Origin: Thermoactinomyces mirandus
GTDB lineage: Bacteria; Bacillota; Bacilli; Thermoactinomycetales; Thermoactinomycetaceae
Direction: 5' to 3'
Assembly: GCF_013868055.1 (NCBI RefSeq)
Contig: NZ_JACEOL010000009.1
Coordinates: 124,001 to 188,000 of the forward strand
DNA: 64,000 bases
This document shows positions 43,639 through 52,648 of the stretch, piece after piece (the stretch's first letter is position 1; the number at the start of each line of letters is the position of its first letter). The translations under genes were made by a program, and so were the position numbers. The notes under the pieces are model-generated. The model saw only the letters and a list, made by a program, of their open reading frames with translations, ran no database searches and had not been told where the DNA came from.

Positions 43639-45978
43639 ATGAAAAGTAGATCAGCGAGATATGCAAAAGACTCCAACCGAAGTAAGCTGATAAAATGGAC
43701 ACGGCTTGCCTTTTATTCTTTGTTCGTCTTTATACTGATTATTGCTTTTGGTACGGTTGGAGTTGGGGCCGGTATTGTGTCAGCGATGGTAAAGGATGAG
43801 AAAGTCCGGGACAGAGAAGATTTTAAAAAGGATTTAAACAGCCTGTTTGAAAACAGTTATGCCTATTTTTCAAACACGGATGAAAGCGGAAACCCGATAC
43901 GCATTGGTGCCTTTCGTAACGAAGGAGATGTACGTAAACTGATTAAATCAGTGAATGATGCCGGCCCTCATTTGGTTGATGCTTTCATCTCTACTGAAGA
44001 CAAGGATTTTTACAATCACAACGGAATTGTCCCCCGTTCCATCCTGAGGGCAGCTTTTCAACAACTGGTCAATGCCGAGGTAACCACAGGCGGCAGCACG
44101 ATTACCCAGCAGCTGGTAAGACGCGTCATCCTTGAAGACTTTGACAAAGACCTCGCACGCAAATCGAAGGAAATTGTCCTGGCGATTCGGCTGGACTCCC
44201 TGCTCGAAAAAAATGAGATTTTGGTCTACTACATGAACAGTGTCTATTTTGGGAAAGGAGCAAACAATCAAAATTTATATGGTGTTCAGGCAGCGGCCAA
44301 CGGAATTTTCGGTGTACAGGCCAAGGACCTGAATCTGGCGCAGGCTGCTTATATTGCGGGTATGGTGCAGCGACCCAATGCCTATAACCCGTTTGGTGGA
44401 AACGATAATCTCAAACGCGGTTTAAAACGGATGAAACTTGTTTTAAACGAAATGCTGGAAAATGATAAAATTACGAAACAGCAGTATAATGAAGCGCTTA
44501 AATTCGACATCAAGAAGTCTCTCGCAAAGCCGAACCCCGAATCAAACAGCTACGTCAATTATCCATTTATCATGTATGCACTGGAAGAAGAAGCGGCCGA
44601 ACTGCTGATGAAAAAGGATGGACTGGATATAAAGGCACTGAGCGAACAGGGAAAATACCGGGCAACCCTGCAAAAATATATCGAACGTCTGCAAACACAA
44701 GGATATCATGTATACAGTACGATTGACAAAAACATGTATGAAGCGGTAAACAAGGAAGCCACAAAATCTCTGTCCTTCCATCCCCGTAAATACGGAAAAT
44801 TTGAAGACCATGAACAATTGGGAGCCGTTTTGCTCGACAACCAGACAGGGGCCGTACTGGCTTTCGTCTCTTCAACCGATCGAAAGGGGAACCAAAAAGA
44901 TCATGCCTTTAACTCGCTCAACCAGCCAGGTTCCTCCATCAAACCGCTCATTGTATACGGCCCGGCAATCGAGAATAAAGTGGTCTCCCCCAACACCAAA
45001 GTATTGGATGAAAAAATGCCGCGCGGGGACGGATCGGGTTACTACCAGAATGCAAGCCAAAAATACCATGGGCCGGTCACTGTTCGCGAGGCATTAAAAT
45101 GGTCATACAACATCCCGGCCATCAAGGTTTTTAACCATTTGGGCCATGATACGGGATTTGACTATTTGCGCAAGCTGAATATCCCCCCTCACCCAAATGA
45201 TGGAGAGTCTGCCGCAATCGGCGGGCAAACAAAAGGTTACTCGGTAGCCAGGATGACTGCGGCATTTGCTACTTTTGGAAACCAGGGAAAATACAATCCT
45301 CCGCATCTGGTAACAAAAATAACAGATGCCGACGGAAAAGTGATCTATGAATATGAGAACGAAAATCAAAAAATATTTTCACCGCAAACCTCTTATCAGG
45401 TAACCGATATGCTCCGCGATGTTGTCAATGGCGGAACCGGAACCTATATCGGAAGTCGCATTAACGGATACGACCTGGCAGGAAAGACGGGAACCACCTC
45501 CGATGAAAGAGATCTGTGGTTTATCGGCTATACTCCCCAAATTTCACTGGGCGTCTGGAGCGGTTATGATTACAATTTCCCGATGAGCCATAACGACTCT
45601 TTTTCAAAACGGGCCTGGGTAAACATTTTTAAAGCAGCAGCCAAAGCGGCACCCCATTACTTTGATAAAAATGCACGCTTTAAAAACCCCGGCGGTCTTT
45701 TCTATGGAGTGGAATGTCTGGAGTGTGACCGGATTAAAAAACACATAGAAGATGAAAAGATTAAAGAAGAAGAGAAGAAGAAAAACGAGAAAGACAAGCA
45801 AAAACATCCTAATGATCCCAATGATCCGAACCAGCCGGAACCCCATGAGCCGCCTGTCATATTCCCGCCAGATGAAGATCCTTTGCCCGGCGGCGGAGGA
45901 GAAGATGGCGGTGATCCCGGTTATGGAGGCAATCCAAATAATGGCGGTCAGCCTCCTGGACAGGAAGACTCAACATGA
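43639..45978 (+). CDS. Class A penicillin-binding protein (first copy)
   Basis: A 779-residue bifunctional peptidoglycan synthase. Layout: short cytoplasmic tail, one membrane helix (about 24-48), GT51 transglycosylase with Glu120 (STEDKDFYNHNG) and GGSTITQQLV, a transpeptidase with Ser432-x-x-Lys435 (GSSIKP), SYN in ALKWSYNIPA and KTGTT, then a Cys-x-x-Cys (ECLEC) and a Lys/Asp/Pro/Gly-rich tail of about 70 residues. The enzyme polymerises and cross-links glycan strands outside the membrane. A paralogue follows directly. Confidence 0.95.
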   Translation: MKSRSARYAKDSNRSKLIKWTRLAFYSLFVFILIIAFGTVGVGAGIVSAMVKDEKVRDREDFKKDLNSLFENSYAYFSNTDESGNPIRIGAFRNEGDVRKLIKSVNDAGPHLVDAFISTEDKDFYNHNGIVPRSILRAAFQQLVNAEVTTGGSTITQQLVRRVILEDFDKDLARKSKEIVLAIRLDSLLEKNEILVYYMNSVYFGKGANNQNLYGVQAAANGIFGVQAKDLNLAQAAYIAGMVQRPNAYNPFGGNDNLKRGLKRMKLVLNEMLENDKITKQQYNEALKFDIKKSLAKPNPESNSYVNYPFIMYALEEEAAELLMKKDGLDIKALSEQGKYRATLQKYIERLQTQGYHVYSTIDKNMYEAVNKEATKSLSFHPRKYGKFEDHEQLGAVLLDNQTGAVLAFVSSTDRKGNQKDHAFNSLNQPGSSIKPLIVYGPAIENKVVSPNTKVLDEKMPRGDGSGYYQNASQKYHGPVTVREALKWSYNIPAIKVFNHLGHDTGFDYLRKLNIPPHPNDGESAAIGGQTKGYSVARMTAAFATFGNQGKYNPPHLVTKITDADGKVIYEYENENQKIFSPQTSYQVTDMLRDVVNGGTGTYIGSRINGYDLAGKTGTTSDERDLWFIGYTPQISLGVWSGYDYNFPMSHNDSFSKRAWVNIFKAAAKAAPHYFDKNARFKNPGGLFYGVECLECDRIKKHIEDEKIKEEEKKKNEKDKQKHPNDPNDPNQPEPHEPPVIFPPDEDPLPGGGGEDGGDPGYGGNPNNGGQPPGQEDST

Positions 45979-45995
45979 ATATGATTAAAATAGAC

Positions 45996-46033
45996 AAAAG
46001 CCCCTGACACCGTAAACGGTCTCAGGGGCTTTT
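45996..46033 (+). terminator. Terminator of the first PBP gene
   Basis: AAAAGCCCCTGA (45996-46007) and TCAGGGGCTTTT (46022-46033) form a 12-bp stem with T-run. Confidence 0.9.
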
Positions 46034-46078
46034 GTCGGGATTGTCAAAATTATGTATACCCGGATAGATTCTACCCTG

Positions 46079-46087
46079 TGTTATAAT
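46079..46087 (+). promoter_or_regulatory. Extended -10 promoter of the second PBP gene
   Basis: TGTTATAAT (TG at 46079-46080, TATAAT at 46082-46087), no clear -35, as for the first PBP gene. Confidence 0.55.
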
Positions 46088-46113
46088 TGTTTTCGTTGAA
46101 GAAGGGAGGATGA

Positions 46114-46155
46114 ATGCTAAATAAACAGGTTGCCAGAACATCCCATCGAGAGTGA
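46114..46155 (+). CDS. Possible upstream leader peptide (13 codons)
   Basis: After a strong AAGGGAGG site an ATG at 46114 opens MLNKQVARTSHRE and stops at 46153-46155. Its TGA overlaps the GTG at 46152 (GTGA), a possible start of the second PBP. Function unproven; it may couple or pace translation of the PBP. Confidence 0.35.
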   Translation: MLNKQVARTSHRE

Positions 46156-46178
46156 AAAAAAGTGGGGAAGAAGACAGG

Positions 46179-48377
46179 ATGAATAAAAGAACAAAACTTA
46201 TTTTAACCAGCAGTTTATCTGCAGTACTCGCCATCACAGTCGGCGTTTTTGGTGTTGGTGCTGGAATCGTTTCCGCTTTCGCAAAAGACGAAAAAATCCG
46301 CACCAAAGAGGCTTATGAAAAAGAGCTAAATGGATGGTCACAAACCAGTTATGCCTATTTCCGTCCGGAAAACGGAGAAGTCAAGCCAATTGGACGGATG
46401 ATTTCACAAACTGACCGGAAACTGATCAAAAGCATGGATGAAGTCAGTCCCTATGTTGCAGACGCACTGATCGCTACAGAAGACCGGGAATTCTACGATC
46501 ATAACGGAATCGTCCCCCGTTCCATTGCCCGGGCTGCCTGGCAGCAAATCATCCATAGTGATGTTGAAACAGGGGGAAGCACATTAACCCAGCAATTAGT
46601 TAAAAATGAAATCTTGGATAACACAAAGAAAACCTATGAACGGAAAACCCTGGAAATTATCAACGCCTTGCGTTTGGAACGATTCTACAGCAAAGAGGAA
46701 ATCTTTGTAAAATACCTGAACAGCGTAGAGTTTGGCCCGGGTGCTCATGGCACGCGCATGGTCGGTTTCGCATCTGCCGCACGTGGGCTTTTCAATAAAG
46801 ACATCAAGAAATTGAACATTGCACAGTCAGCTTACCTTGCGGGAATGGTGCAACGTCCATACGACTATAATCCCTTTTACGGAAACACGGAAAAAGAGCA
46901 GGAAAAACATTTGAAAAAAGGGATTAAACGGATGAATCTGGTGTTGGACAAAATGCTTGAAACCGGTCATATTACCCAGGAACAGCACGATCAGGCAGCA
47001 AAATACGATATCAAGTCCAGTCTGGCAAAACCATCCGATTTCCCAAATGCATATGAAAACTATCCCTATATCATTACCTCCGTTGAAAGGGAAGCTGCGC
47101 AAGTGCTAAGGGAAATGGACGAGAAAAAAGGCAACAAGGTCCAATCCTACAAAAACTATCTGGATGAAGTGCGCCAGGGCGGATACAAGATTTACACCAC
47201 AATTGACCAGAAAATGTATGACGCCGTAAACGAAGCGGTCTCCAAAATAGACATGCCTTCAAAAAACGGTCACAGTGAACAAATCGGCGCAACCATTATT
47301 GACAATAAGACCGGAGCAATTCTGGCTTTTGTGGGTGGCACCAGTTTTGAGAAGTCCAATATCAACTATGCCTTGAGCGCCACCAACCAGCCTGGTTCAA
47401 CCATCAAGCCGCTGTTGGTTTACGGACCGGCCATGAATAAAGGGATCATTTCCCCTGACTCTGTCATTATTGACGAACCGGTCAAAAAAGCTGGAAGTTC
47501 GGATTACTATGTTAACGCCAACGGGAGATACCAAGGTCCTGTCAATGCTACCTATGCCCTGCAATATTCGCTCAATATCCCGGCAGTCAAAATCTTTAAG
47601 AAACTGGGGATTGAAACCGGCTTTAACTATTTGCGCAAAATGGGCATGCCTCCCACAAAATATGACGGAGAAGCATCCGCTTTGGGAGGAATGCGCGCCG
47701 GTTATACGGTTTCAGAAATGACGGCAGGATTTGCGATGATCGCAAACAACGGACAACATAACCCGCCGCATTTGATCGAAAAGATTGTTGATGCCAACGG
47801 GCAAGTGATATATGAATACGACAGGGACCAAAAACCGAAAAAAATCCTGAAACCGTCTGTTGCCTATGAGTTGACCAGTATGCTCAGGAAAGTGGTTACT
47901 GAAGGAACGGGGCGTTTTATTGGCGCCAGCCTGCCTGGCTATAATATAGCAGGAAAAACCGGAACCACCACCAACTATTATGACCTGTGGTTTATAGGCT
48001 ATACTCCTGAGATTTCACTTGGTGTATGGACAGGTTATTCAGATGCCAACCGCTCTGCCAACCAGCAATTGTCCAAAAGCGCCTGGGTGAAAATCTTTAA
48101 GGCAGCAGCCAAATCAAGACCCGATCTCATCAAGCAAGGCAGCTCGTTCGATAATCCAGGAGGAAAAGTGGAAACCAAATGTTTTGAATGTAACAAAGTC
48201 CAACAAACGCAACCGGATCAGCCCGGTCAACCAGGACAACAGGAACAACCAGGGCAGCCGGGGCAACCCAAATTGCCTGTTAATCCTGAGCAACCCGGAC
48301 AACCGGGCACTGAACAACCCGAGCAACCTGGTGCTCCTGCCCAGCCCCAAACAGGTAATCCTGGCGTTCCTCAATAA
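46179..48377 (+). CDS. Class A penicillin-binding protein (second copy)
   Basis: A 732-residue paralogue of the preceding PBP, with the same order: membrane helix, GT51 (ATEDREFYDHNG, GGSTLTQQLV), transpeptidase (GSTIKP, YSLNIPA in place of SYN, AGKTGTT), then Cys-x-x-Cys (KCFEC) and a collagen-like Gln/Pro/Gly-rich tail with repeated QPGQPG units. Start: ATG at 46179 after GGGGAAG, or GTG at 46152 overlapping the leader peptide stop. The duplication is old, since the tails differ completely. Confidence 0.94.
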   Translation: MNKRTKLILTSSLSAVLAITVGVFGVGAGIVSAFAKDEKIRTKEAYEKELNGWSQTSYAYFRPENGEVKPIGRMISQTDRKLIKSMDEVSPYVADALIATEDREFYDHNGIVPRSIARAAWQQIIHSDVETGGSTLTQQLVKNEILDNTKKTYERKTLEIINALRLERFYSKEEIFVKYLNSVEFGPGAHGTRMVGFASAARGLFNKDIKKLNIAQSAYLAGMVQRPYDYNPFYGNTEKEQEKHLKKGIKRMNLVLDKMLETGHITQEQHDQAAKYDIKSSLAKPSDFPNAYENYPYIITSVEREAAQVLREMDEKKGNKVQSYKNYLDEVRQGGYKIYTTIDQKMYDAVNEAVSKIDMPSKNGHSEQIGATIIDNKTGAILAFVGGTSFEKSNINYALSATNQPGSTIKPLLVYGPAMNKGIISPDSVIIDEPVKKAGSSDYYVNANGRYQGPVNATYALQYSLNIPAVKIFKKLGIETGFNYLRKMGMPPTKYDGEASALGGMRAGYTVSEMTAGFAMIANNGQHNPPHLIEKIVDANGQVIYEYDRDQKPKKILKPSVAYELTSMLRKVVTEGTGRFIGASLPGYNIAGKTGTTTNYYDLWFIGYTPEISLGVWTGYSDANRSANQQLSKSAWVKIFKAAAKSRPDLIKQGSSFDNPGGKVETKCFECNKVQQTQPDQPGQPGQQEQPGQPGQPKLPVNPEQPGQPGTEQPEQPGAPAQPQTGNPGVPQ

Positions 48378-48378
48378 G

Positions 48379-48417
48379 AAAAGACACCACCTGTGTAAAA
48401 CATGGGTGGTGTCTTTT
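48379..48417. terminator. Bidirectional terminator between PBP and acsA
   Basis: AAAAGACACCACC (48379-48391) and GGTGGTGTCTTTT (48405-48417) form a 13-bp stem with T-runs on both strands, between two convergent genes. Confidence 0.92.
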
Positions 48418-48424
48418 CCGTTTG

Positions 48425-50143
48425 TCAGTCTTCCATGGTAGATAAATCCCCGGTCGGCAATCCAAGCTCCCAGGCTTTCAGTACACGCCGCATAATTTTG
48501 CCGCTCCGTGTTTTTGGCAGCTTCTCCTTGACTTCAATTTCCCGTGGCGCAGCATGGGAAGCCAGTCCTTTTTTTACGAATTGCCGGATATTTTCGATTA
48601 ATTCTTCCGTAGCTTCATATCCCGTACGAAGTGAAATAAACGCCTTAATGATTTGTCCACGAACCGGATCAGGCTTTCCAATCACTCCTGCTTCCGCAAC
48701 TGCAGGATGTTCCACCAGTTTGCTTTCGACTTCAAAAGGACCGACCAGTTTTCCGGAGGTATTTATCACATCATCGAGTCTTCCCTGGAACCAGAAATAT
48801 CCTTCTTCATCGCGGTAAGCCGAATCGCCGGAAAGATACCAGCCAGGAATTCTGAAGTACTCCTGATACTTTTCCGGGTTTTTCCAGATTTTTCTCATCA
48901 TTGAAGGCCATGGTGCTTTGATGGCCAGATTCCCCATCTGGTAAGGAGGCAGTTCGTTGCCCTGATCATCAATGATGGCAGCCTGAACCCCAGGAATCGG
49001 TTTTCCCATCGAACCCGGCTTGATTTCCATCTGTGGATAGTTTGAAATCAAAATGGCGCCGGTTTCGGTCATCCACCAGTTATCATGAATCCGCTTTTTA
49101 TATACCTTGAGACCCCAGCGGATCACTTCCGGATTCAAAGGTTCGCCCACGCTCAAAATATGGCGGACAGAGGAAAGATCGTAATCTTCCACCTTTTCTT
49201 CTCCCGCAGCCATCAGCATGCGAAAGGCCGTAGGAGCACTATACCATACCGTTACTTTATACTTTTCAATAGTTTGATACCAGTCGTCCGGAGTAAAACG
49301 TCCGCCGCGGATCACATTGGTGACACCATGCAGCCAGGGTGCAAAGATTCCGTAAGAAGTTCCCGTAATCCACCCGGGATCGGCCGTACACCAATACACG
49401 TCATTTTCCTGCAGATCAAGTACCCATTTTCCGGTCTGATAATGTTGGATCATCGCATTGTGAACATGAAGGACACCTTTTGGTTTCCCGGTTGAGCCGG
49501 ATGTATAGTGGATCAGCATCGGATCTTCACAGTCTATCCATTCGATTTCCAATTCAGTCGATGCCTGGGCCATTTCCTTTTCAAAACTGTAAAACCCTTC
49601 TTTTACGTTTTCATCTCCGCCTAACAGAATGACATGTTTCAAATGCGGCAGTTTCTGAACGGGAACACGTCCCAAAAGAGCGGGAGTAGTAACCAGGACA
49701 ACAGCCTCGCTGTTTTCCAGACGGTCCTTTACCGCGTCTTCCATAAATGCTTCAAACAATGGACCGACAATGGCACCAATCTTTATGGCTCCCAAAAAAC
49801 TGAAATACAATTCGGGTGAGCGGGGCATGAAAATAAACACGCGATCCCCCTTATGTACCCCGATCTTCCGCAAGACATTGCCAAACCGGTTTGACTTTTC
49901 TTTTATTTCTGAAAACGTATATGATTCATCCCGGGTGGAATCACTATAATAAAGAGCGATTTTATCCTTTTTCCCTTCATCAACATGCCGGTCAATTGCT
50001 TCGTAGGCAGCATTTAACTTCCCGGTTTTGGACCAGGTAAATTGCTTTTCAACATCTTCCCAACGGAAATTTTTGCAGCATTCGTCATAGTTCTGCAAAT
50101 TGTTTCCCGTGGTCTGAACCGCAATCAATTCGTCATGTTTCAT
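48425..50143 (-). CDS. acsA: Acetyl-CoA synthetase
   Basis: A 572-residue AMP-forming acetyl-CoA synthetase: LIHYTSGSTGKPKGVLHVH, YWCTADPGWITGTSYGI, NWWMTETGAILISNYP, YLSGDSAYRDEEGYFWFQGR and the C-terminal KLPKTRSGKIMRRVLK with the Lys that AcuA-type enzymes acetylate. It activates acetate in the cytoplasm, mainly when better carbon is gone. The acuABC genes found behind acsA in B. subtilis are not here. An extended -10 promoter and a cre site lie upstream. Confidence 0.95.
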   Translation of the reverse strand: MKHDELIAVQTTGNNLQNYDECCKNFRWEDVEKQFTWSKTGKLNAAYEAIDRHVDEGKKDKIALYYSDSTRDESYTFSEIKEKSNRFGNVLRKIGVHKGDRVFIFMPRSPELYFSFLGAIKIGAIVGPLFEAFMEDAVKDRLENSEAVVLVTTPALLGRVPVQKLPHLKHVILLGGDENVKEGFYSFEKEMAQASTELEIEWIDCEDPMLIHYTSGSTGKPKGVLHVHNAMIQHYQTGKWVLDLQENDVYWCTADPGWITGTSYGIFAPWLHGVTNVIRGGRFTPDDWYQTIEKYKVTVWYSAPTAFRMLMAAGEEKVEDYDLSSVRHILSVGEPLNPEVIRWGLKVYKKRIHDNWWMTETGAILISNYPQMEIKPGSMGKPIPGVQAAIIDDQGNELPPYQMGNLAIKAPWPSMMRKIWKNPEKYQEYFRIPGWYLSGDSAYRDEEGYFWFQGRLDDVINTSGKLVGPFEVESKLVEHPAVAEAGVIGKPDPVRGQIIKAFISLRTGYEATEELIENIRQFVKKGLASHAAPREIEVKEKLPKTRSGKIMRRVLKAWELGLPTGDLSTMED

Positions 50144-50163
50144 ATATAGATGTACCTCCCTTA

Positions 50164-50177
50164 TGTTAACGATTTCC
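50164..50177 (-). promoter_or_regulatory. Catabolite-responsive element (cre) of acsA
   Basis: On the minus strand GGAAATCGTTAACA fits TGWAANCGNTNWCA at all defined positions but the first. It lies about 10-24 bases behind the predicted start site and before the acsA ribosome binding site, suiting repression by CcpA, whose gene is at 52649. acsA is a known CcpA target in B. subtilis. Confidence 0.7.
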
Positions 50178-50193
50178 TTATTTATTATTCAGT

Positions 50194-50202
50194 ATTATAG
50201 CA
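50194..50202 (-). promoter_or_regulatory. Extended -10 promoter of acsA
   Basis: Minus strand TGCTATAAT (TATAAT complement at 50194-50199). The -35 region is weak. Confidence 0.6.
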
Positions 50203-50292
50203 CAATTCCAACTATAGAGAAATTTTTGATAATAATTAAATCAAGTTGGCATTGTTTCAGGAGAGCATATGAAATACTCCCCTTTTATTTTA

Positions 50293-50448
50293 TCACTGTT
50301 TTGGTTCAAAGGTTTTGCAATCTGTTTCCTCGCTGTGATAGACTTCTTCAACCTGGTTGGATACTACATAAATTTCTTCTGCTGAGCAAAGATTCCCCTG
50401 CTCCCAGAATACACAGTTTCTGACTTCGCACAACACATCACGAGCCAC
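50293..50448 (-). CDS. DUF1540-domain small protein
   Basis: A GTG at 50448, with AAAGGAGGG upstream, opens a 51-residue protein with four cysteines: VLCEVRNCVFWEQGNLCSAE, then TDCKTFEPK. This Cys pattern (V-x-C-x-V-x-N-C ... C ... TDC-x-TF) is that of the DUF1540 family. The cysteines probably bind a metal, perhaps zinc. The function is unknown; it is common in spore formers. Confidence 0.8.
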   Translation of the reverse strand: MARDVLCEVRNCVFWEQGNLCSAEEIYVVSNQVEEVYHSEETDCKTFEPKQ

Positions 50449-50645
50449 CTTACATCCCTCCTTTATTACGCCTTAGTCTGTATTCTTTTATTCTTTTTAC
50501 ACTGTCAGTTTATTGAAATCCATTGCCGGTCTTCCAACAGGCCAGGGGACATGCGATGTTCCCGCTGTCACATGACCGGACGGTCAACAATCACAATATT
50601 CAAAAAACATTCAGCGGCACCCATTCGGATGGACAAAGCTTCCTT

Positions 50646-51608
50646 TTAATGGCTTTTGACCTTGCTGATCCGGAGTTTTCCCTGTTTGCTGTCCTGGTTA
50701 AACAGGGTCAGGCCGGAACCGATAACAATAAATAAAATCCCTGCTGCAATATGGGGAGTAACTGTTTCTCCCAGGAACAGAAACGCCAGAATTGGCGCCA
50801 GAGCCGGCTTGATAAAAAAAACGACCGATGCGGTAGAAGCATTCGTTTTGTCCATGGCCAGAAAATAAAAGGCAAATCCCAGGCCTGTCACAAAAATGCC
50901 AATATAAATGATGACCGGCAGTGTATCCCATGTAATACCTTCGAGGATGGGCACACTGGCAAAAGTTCCAAGTCCGGTTTTCACCAGCCAGGATGAGATT
51001 ACATCGATTTTTGACAAAAGGACAAACACGAGAAGCTGCATACTGCCTGAATAAAAACTGAAACTGGTCAAAATCACCCCGTCACAGTTGAATTGCCAGC
51101 TTCCTTTTCTCCCGACAACACTGTACAAAGCAAACGTAACCGCAGAAAAAAGAGCATAAAAAACTCCCGCAGGATTCTGGATATCAAATGGATTGACAAT
51201 GCACAAGATCCCCGCTGCACTGATGGCCAGGGCCCATAATGTCTGCCTGGAAAGCGGTTCTTTCAGCATAAAGTGGGCCAGCGGAATAATGATGAGCGGA
51301 TTGCAGCTGAATAAAACAGCAACCGTTGATGCACTGGCATAAACAATCGCCAATTGGTAAAATGTCATGCTAATCACTACGCATAAAAAGCCAGTCACAG
51401 CAAAAAAGGCCAAATTTTCCCTGGTTAGATGGAATCCGCTCCGTTTCATATGTTTCAGCGCCAATGGTGTCAGGATTATTGCCCCGATCAGGAATCTTAA
51501 CAGGTTAAGCTGAATGGGGTTAAAATCGCCTGATCCAATTTTCAGTATGATTTCCATCGTACTAAAAAAAATAACTGATAAAAAAATATACAAATACTCT
51601 TTTTTCAT
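50646..51608 (-). CDS. DMT-superfamily (EamA) transporter
   Basis: A 320-residue membrane protein with ten hydrophobic segments in two EamA repeats (GDFNPIQLNLLRFLIGAII in the first; ITFPALAPILAF-like region KPALAPILAFLFLGETVTPH in the second). Proteins of this group export metabolites or amino acids. The substrate is unknown. The Lys-rich C-terminus (KLRISKVKSH) is cytoplasmic. Confidence 0.88.
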   Translation of the reverse strand: MKKEYLYIFLSVIFFSTMEIILKIGSGDFNPIQLNLLRFLIGAIILTPLALKHMKRSGFHLTRENLAFFAVTGFLCVVISMTFYQLAIVYASASTVAVLFSCNPLIIIPLAHFMLKEPLSRQTLWALAISAAGILCIVNPFDIQNPAGVFYALFSAVTFALYSVVGRKGSWQFNCDGVILTSFSFYSGSMQLLVFVLLSKIDVISSWLVKTGLGTFASVPILEGITWDTLPVIIYIGIFVTGLGFAFYFLAMDKTNASTASVVFFIKPALAPILAFLFLGETVTPHIAAGILFIVIGSGLTLFNQDSKQGKLRISKVKSH

Positions 51609-51840
51609 CCCTATTACCTCAATATTTCAAATTGGTAATCACGTATAGATCATATCATCTGATGAGTAAAATCCATAAAAACAATTTCCATTATAGTTCA
51701 TTCTTTTATAAAAGAAAAAGTGAAATTTCGGAAGCGGATCGGCCATTACCGTTCCTGGTTGGCATGTATCCGTTTTAACCTGTTTCAAGCACAGTTATGT
51801 TTTCTTTATCAGGTTGATCCGCCAATTGTTCCCCAAAAAC

Positions 51841-51889
51841 CAAAACGCACCCGATCAGCGGCCTTTCATAAGTCCGCACGATCAGGTGC
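51841..51889 (-). terminator. Probable terminator of mtnN
   Basis: Minus strand: GCACCTGATC pairs with GATCGGGTGC (one G-U) across about 23 bases, followed by GTTTTGGTTTTTGG. The rest of 51609-51904 holds no gene. Confidence 0.55.
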
Positions 51890-51904
51890 ATTTCAATCCC
51901 GTCA

Positions 51905-52630
51905 TCAAACCGATTTTTTCATCTCTTTTTGTCTCAATGCCAAAAGCCGGCAAACCATCTCACTGGAACGGCTCGCAGCCAACCGGGTAAATTCGGCAAA
52001 ATTGACATGTGCCGAATGGTCCGCACGATCCGAAATGGAACGAATTACCACATAAGGGACTCCGGCCAGCCAGGAAACATGGGCTACAGCGGCCCCTTCC
52101 ATTTCAACACACGCACCCTTTAATTGCTCCCGTAATTCAAGCACTTTTGCCGGGTCGGAAATAAACTGGTCCCCTGACAAAACTTTTCCCGGGACAATTT
52201 TCACATGGTTCAGTGATTTGCCGGCGTCCACAGCCCAGCGAACCAGGTCCGGATCTGCCGGAAAAATGGAAACCTCCTGGAATGGAATGGTTCCTCTTGG
52301 AAAGCCTAAAACACTGGCATCCACGTCATGCTGCTGACATTCAGTGGAAACAACAAGATCCCCGATATCCAGATCAGAATCGAGGGCGCCGGCAACCCCG
52401 GTAAAAATAATCGCTTGCACCTGAAAACGGTCAATCAGAATCTGGGTGCATAATGCCGCATTGACTTTGCCAACACCCGATTTACACAACACCAGAGATG
52501 TGCCTTCCAAAGTTCCACGGTAAAAACGAATGCCGTAACAGGCATGGGGCCGAACCTGATCCATCTTGTTCAGCAATGATGCAATTTCTTCATCCATTGC
52601 CCCAATAATCCCGATAACTTTCTTTTTCAT
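51905..52630 (-). CDS. mtnN: MTA/SAH nucleosidase
   Basis: A 241-residue 5'-methylthioadenosine/S-adenosylhomocysteine nucleosidase: IGIIGAMDEEIASLL with the catalytic Glu, FTGVAGALDSDLDIGD, CVEMEGAAVAHV and the catalytic Asp in IRSISDRAD. It cleaves adenine from MTA, SAH and 5'-deoxyadenosine in methionine salvage and autoinducer-2 precursor formation. It lies 18 bases behind ccpA and may share its transcript. Confidence 0.95.
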   Translation of the reverse strand: MKKKVIGIIGAMDEEIASLLNKMDQVRPHACYGIRFYRGTLEGTSLVLCKSGVGKVNAALCTQILIDRFQVQAIIFTGVAGALDSDLDIGDLVVSTECQQHDVDASVLGFPRGTIPFQEVSIFPADPDLVRWAVDAGKSLNHVKIVPGKVLSGDQFISDPAKVLELREQLKGACVEMEGAAVAHVSWLAGVPYVVIRSISDRADHSAHVNFAEFTRLAASRSSEMVCRLLALRQKEMKKSV

Positions 52631-52648
52631 CTGCGACCTCTCTTCCGT

